Shown: one piece after another, positions 36,678 to 39,993 of the stretch
Numbering within the stretch: the stretch's first letter is position 1
How the letters are laid out: each line of letters opens with the position of its first letter
DNA from: Burkholderiaceae bacterium
GTDB lineage: Bacteria > Pseudomonadota > Gammaproteobacteria > Burkholderiales > Burkholderiaceae_B
NCBI GenBank assembly: GCA_030158305.1
Contig: JAOATE010000057.1
Location: forward strand, 1-39,993
Direction: 5' to 3'
Length of the DNA: 39,993 nt
Made by a program: the position numbers and the translations under genes
Notes under the pieces: model-generated
What the model was told of the DNA's origin: nothing
Databases searched by the model: none
What the model saw: only the letters and a program-made list of their open reading frames with translations

Positions 36678-37934
36678 ATGGATAAGCTTCTTATTACGGG
36701 TGGTCGTGCGCTCAAAGGTGAAATCAATATTTCTGGCGCGAAAAATGCCGCGCTACCCATTTTGTGCGCAGGTCTACTGACGGCGGACACCATCACGCTC
36801 ACCAATGTCCCAAAGCTCAATGACATCTCGACAACGCTTAAGCTTCTTGGACAGTTAGGCGTTCGTTGCGAACGCGCCAGTGACGACACCGTCAGTATCA
36901 CAGCCAACCAGCTCACTGCGCTTGAAGCGCCTTATGAGTTGGTCAAAACGATGCGTGCTTCGATCTTGGTACTCGGTCCATTATTGGCGCGCTTTGGTGA
37001 AGCGCGCGTGAGCCTGCCTGGTGGTTGTGCCATTGGTCAGCGACCTGTGGATCAGCATATCCAAGGCTTGGCAGCGTTAGGTGCAGATATCAAAATCGAA
37101 CATGGTTTCGTCGTCGCCAAGGCCAAAAAACTCAAAGGTGCTCTTGTTCGTACAGACATGGTGACCGTCACTGGAACAGAAAATCTGATGATGGCCGCGG
37201 TGCTGGCCGAAGGTCAGACGATTTTAGAAAATGCTGCGCGCGAACCCGAGGTAGTCGATCTCGCCGAACTACTCATCAAAATGGGTGCTCGTATTAAAGG
37301 CCACGGTACAGATCGCATCATTATTGATGGCGTACCCACGCTCCATGGCGCAAGCCACGACGTCATTCCTGATCGGATTGAAGCAGGCAGCTTTTTATGT
37401 GCGGTCGGTGCCGCTGGCGGCGACATCATGCTGCGGCGCGTCGCCCCCGACACGATGGGTGCCACGTTATCCAAATTACAAGAAGCGGGGCTCACGATTC
37501 AAACGGGCAAAGACTGGATACAAGCCAGCATGCACACGCGACCGAAAGCCGTTGACTTCCGCACTCATGAGTACCCAGGCTTTGCCACCGATATGCAAGC
37601 ACAACTCATGGCACTCAATACCCTCGCTGACGGAACCTCAGTGATTGCTGAAACGATTTTCGAAAATCGTTTTATGCATGTGCAGGAACTGCTTCGCTTA
37701 GGCGCCAACATCGATATCGATGGTCACACCGCAGTCGTGCGCGGCGTCAACAAGCTTTCTGGTGCGACTGTGATGGCGACAGACCTACGCGCCTCCGCCA
37801 GCCTTGTGATTGCGGGCTTAGCTGCCGAGGGGGAAACCTTGGTGGAGCGGATTTATCACCTTGACCGCGGATACGAGCGCATGGAACACAAACTCAGAGC
37901 TCTCGGCGCTCAAATCGAAAGAATCTCTAGCTAA
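36678..37934 (+). CDS. murA: UDP-N-acetylglucosamine 1-carboxyvinyltransferase
   Basis: MurA transfers enolpyruvate from PEP to UDP-GlcNAc, the first committed step of peptidoglycan synthesis. The 418-residue length is normal. Lys22-Asn23 in [12 protein letters not shown] and the catalytic Cys117 in [16 protein letters not shown] are present, so the enzyme should be fosfomycin-sensitive by that criterion. [24 protein letters not shown] and [17 protein letters not shown] are other family blocks. ATG follows the bolA stop with no gap. hisG follows 10 bp downstream. Confidence 0.97.
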   Translation: MDKLLITGGRALKGEINISGAKNAALPILCAGLLTADTITLTNVPKLNDISTTLKLLGQLGVRCERASDDTVSITANQLTALEAPYELVKTMRASILVLGPLLARFGEARVSLPGGCAIGQRPVDQHIQGLAALGADIKIEHGFVVAKAKKLKGALVRTDMVTVTGTENLMMAAVLAEGQTILENAAREPEVVDLAELLIKMGARIKGHGTDRIIIDGVPTLHGASHDVIPDRIEAGSFLCAVGAAGGDIMLRRVAPDTMGATLSKLQEAGLTIQTGKDWIQASMHTRPKAVDFRTHEYPGFATDMQAQLMALNTLADGTSVIAETIFENRFMHVQELLRLGANIDIDGHTAVVRGVNKLSGATVMATDLRASASLVIAGLAAEGETLVERIYHLDRGYERMEHKLRALGAQIERISS

Positions 37935-37944
37935 AGGAATCCGC

Positions 37945-38625
37945 ATGAGCACCGACGCACGTTCGCGCCCTCTGACCATGGCCTTGTCCAAGGGGCGCAT
38001 TTTTGAAGAAACTCTGCCCTTACTCGAAGCGGCTGGCATCACTGTCAGTGAAAATCCTGAAAAGTCGCGCAAACTGATTATTGGTACAAGTGATCCCGGC
38101 TTGCGACTGATTATCGTGCGTGCTTCTGATGTGCCAACCTATGTCGAATATGGTGCGGCCGATCTCGGTATCGCTGGCAAAGATGTACTGATTGAACATG
38201 CCGCTCAACATCCAGGCGGACTGTATCAACCCATTGACCTCAATATCGCCAAATGCCGTCTTGCCGTAGCCGTTCGCAATGGCTTTGACTATGCTGCGGC
38301 GGTCAAACAGGGTGCGCGCCTTAGGGTTGCGACAAAATACACGGCTGCAGCCCGGGACCACTTTGCTGCAAAAGGTGTCTACGTCGATCTGATTAAGCTT
38401 TACGGCTCCATGGAGCTTGCGCCCTTGGTCGGCCTAGCCGATGCAATCGTTGACCTGGTATCGACTGGCAATACGCTCAAAGCCAACGACTTAGTCGCCG
38501 TTGAAGACATCATGCCGATCTCCTCCAGGTTGGTCGTCAACCGTGCCGCCCTTAAGACCCGCCATACCGAATTACAGCCTTTGCTGGATGCCTTTGAGCG
38601 TGCAAGCGCAAGCTCTGTGGCATGA
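37945..38625 (+). CDS. hisG: ATP phosphoribosyltransferase, short form (catalytic subunit)
   Basis: HisG starts histidine synthesis by joining ATP and PRPP. ATG 37945 has AAGGA 8 nt upstream; an in-frame start at 37861 would overlap murA by 74 bp. The 226-residue protein begins [25 protein letters not shown] and lacks the C-terminal ACT-like regulatory domain. It is therefore the short HisG form, which needs the HisZ regulatory subunit; hisZ is not in this window. [20 protein letters not shown] is the PRPP-binding region. Confidence 0.95.
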   Translation: MSTDARSRPLTMALSKGRIFEETLPLLEAAGITVSENPEKSRKLIIGTSDPGLRLIIVRASDVPTYVEYGAADLGIAGKDVLIEHAAQHPGGLYQPIDLNIAKCRLAVAVRNGFDYAAAVKQGARLRVATKYTAAARDHFAAKGVYVDLIKLYGSMELAPLVGLADAIVDLVSTGNTLKANDLVAVEDIMPISSRLVVNRAALKTRHTELQPLLDAFERASASSVA

Positions 38626-38672
38626 TAGTGACCTACTTGTTTTGATGACCCCTTCAAAAGAGGGGCTCTTTG

Positions 38673-39983
38673 ATGATGCGCACAATCACACGTCTGGACT
38701 CACGCGACCCTGAGTTTCAAGCTACCCTTTCCAAATTGCTGGCTTTCGATGCCGAGCAAGATGACGCCATCGATGCCGCAGCCGCGAGCATCTTGCAACA
38801 GGTGCGCCGCGAAGGCGATGCCGCTCTGCTGCGATATACCCGCCAATTTGACAAGGTGATGGTCGATCACGTGGCTGAGTTAGAAATTCCTCGCCGCGAA
38901 TGGGAGTCCGCGCTGGCAACATTACCAACCGCCCAGCGCGAGGCGCTGGAAATCGCTGCACAGCGGGTGCGGGCCTATCACGCGCACCAATTACAAGAAA
39001 GCTGGTCCTACACTGAACCTGACGGCACGCGCCTTGGGCAACAAATCACCCCTCTTGACCGCGTCGGCCTATATGTGCCGGGTGGCAAAGCCTCATACCC
39101 CTCTTCCGTTCTAATGAACGCCATTCCAGCCAAGGTTGCCGGCGTCAGCGAAGTCATCATGGTCACGCCAACACCCGGAGGCCAACGCAATGCCATGGTG
39201 CTCGCTGCAGCCGCGATTGCTGGGGTAGACCGCTGTTTCGCCATTGGCGGTGCGCAGGCAGTTGGTGCACTTGCTTACGGTACGGCGACCATCCCAGCGG
39301 TCGACAAAATCGTCGGTCCCGGCAATGCCTATGTCGCGGCAGCCAAACGACGTGTTTTCGGCACGGTTGGCATCGATATGATTGCTGGCCCCAGTGAGAT
39401 TTTGGTCATTTGCGACGGCAAAACGCCTGCAGACTGGATTGCGATGGATCTTTTCTCGCAAGCCGAGCACGATGAACTCGCACAGGCAATTCTTTTATGC
39501 CCTGATGCTCAATATTTGGATGCTGTTGAGGCTTCCATTGAAAAACTATTACCAACCATGCCTCGCGCCGATATCATCCGCACGAGCCTGCGTGATCGTG
39601 GCGCCTTGATTTTGGTCCGTGACCTCCAAGAGGCCTGTGAGATCAGCAACAACATTGCTCCAGAACACCTTGAAGTCTCCTGTGAACATCCAGATGAGTG
39701 GTTGCCCTCTCTGCGTCACGCGGGTGCTATTTTTATGGGGCGACATAGCTCCGAGTCCCTCGGCGACTATTGTGCGGGTCCAAATCACGTCTTACCCACC
39801 TCGCGGACAGCTCGATTTTCCTCACCATTAGGCGTCTATGACTTTCAAAAACGCTCGAGCCTGATTCACGTTTCTGCTGCCAGCGCTCAAACGCTTGGCA
39901 AAGTGGCAAACGAACTGGCGCTTGGTGAAGGTCTGCATGCGCATGCTGCCAGCGCCCGTTATCGCTTGACCAACATACAATAG
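38673..39983 (+). CDS. hisD: Histidinol dehydrogenase
   Basis: HisD performs the last two oxidations from histidinol to histidine with NAD+ and Zn2+. The start is one of two adjacent ATGs (38673 or 38676); the codon before is TTG. AGAGGGG lies about 10 nt upstream. The 436-residue protein carries [60 protein letters not shown], the QAEHDE Zn/catalytic segment, [10 protein letters not shown] and [28 protein letters not shown]. It is complete, ending 10 bp before the window edge. hisG-hisD begins a his cluster that presumably continues to the right. Confidence 0.96.
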   Translation: MMRTITRLDSRDPEFQATLSKLLAFDAEQDDAIDAAAASILQQVRREGDAALLRYTRQFDKVMVDHVAELEIPRREWESALATLPTAQREALEIAAQRVRAYHAHQLQESWSYTEPDGTRLGQQITPLDRVGLYVPGGKASYPSSVLMNAIPAKVAGVSEVIMVTPTPGGQRNAMVLAAAAIAGVDRCFAIGGAQAVGALAYGTATIPAVDKIVGPGNAYVAAAKRRVFGTVGIDMIAGPSEILVICDGKTPADWIAMDLFSQAEHDELAQAILLCPDAQYLDAVEASIEKLLPTMPRADIIRTSLRDRGALILVRDLQEACEISNNIAPEHLEVSCEHPDEWLPSLRHAGAIFMGRHSSESLGDYCAGPNHVLPTSRTARFSSPLGVYDFQKRSSLIHVSAASAQTLGKVANELALGEGLHAHAASARYRLTNIQ

Positions 39984-39993
39984 ACACTCCTAC

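Noticed and set aside
1-39993. tRNA/rRNA genes, CRISPR arrays, prophage or defence-system genes
   Set aside because: None was recognised on reading both strands. Nearly all of the window is accounted for by housekeeping genes and gaps shorter than 300 bp.

Overview
The window is about 40 kb of ordinary-density chromosomal housekeeping DNA from a betaproteobacterium. The gene order fits Burkholderiales, most likely Alcaligenaceae (Bordetella/Alcaligenes-like). Supporting signs are the aa3/caa3 oxidase cluster with a DUF2970 gene, a DUF2909 'twin transmembrane' gene and the SURF1-CtaA-CtaB-Sco order; PhaM and DUF3717 proteins; a Bug-type (TctC) receptor; and the mlaFEDAC - ABC-2 - bolA - murA - hisG - hisD string. 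Base composition looks moderate (roughly 50-55% GC by eye). The taxonomic assignment is inference.

Layout. (1) 1-2303, minus: the 5' part of a secreted choloylglycine-hydrolase-family Ntn hydrolase that runs off the left edge, and a Ca2+/Na+ antiporter. (2) 2436-8745: glmS and a divergent Lrp/AsnC regulator share an AT-rich region with phased palindromes and a possible 20-codon leader ORF; then glmU-MFS exporter (minus), phaM (minus) and DUF3717 (plus). glmS and glmU together supply UDP-GlcNAc for cell-wall and LPS synthesis. (3) 8749-17397: respiratory oxidase block. ctaC-ctaD-small assembly protein-DUF2970-ctaE run on the minus strand. A bidirectional terminator separates them from the plus-strand DUF2909 gene, and the minus-strand assembly genes surf1 - Sco-like protein - ctaA - ctaB - sco follow. 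The usual Cox11 (ctaG) gene is not present. (4) 17608-20944: a Nudix hydrolase convergent with, and overlapping, a large NhaP-type antiporter that carries a C-terminal cyclic-nucleotide-binding-like domain. (5) 20999-23753: rpoH, with a CIRCE element superimposed on its promoter, an SdiA-regulated/YjiK-like protein, and a catalytically dead REP-associated transposase (RAYT) relic. (6) 23863-31091: gltB-gltD (glutamate synthase) and a Bug-family periplasmic receptor. (7) 31213-39983, plus: a compact envelope/histidine operon of mlaF-mlaE-mlaD-mlaA-mlaC, an ABC-2 ATPase and permease, bolA/ibaG, murA, hisG (short form) and hisD, with several 1-4 nt start/stop overlaps. The STAS gene mlaB expected after mlaC is absent.

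I found no tRNA, rRNA, CRISPR array, intact insertion sequence, prophage or defence island. The most unusual items are the inactive RAYT with a REP-like inverted repeat over its stop codon, the small ORF with a perfect Shine-Dalgarno upstream of glmS, the phased Lrp-type palindromes, the rpoH promoter embedded in CIRCE, and the missing Cox11 and MlaB genes.
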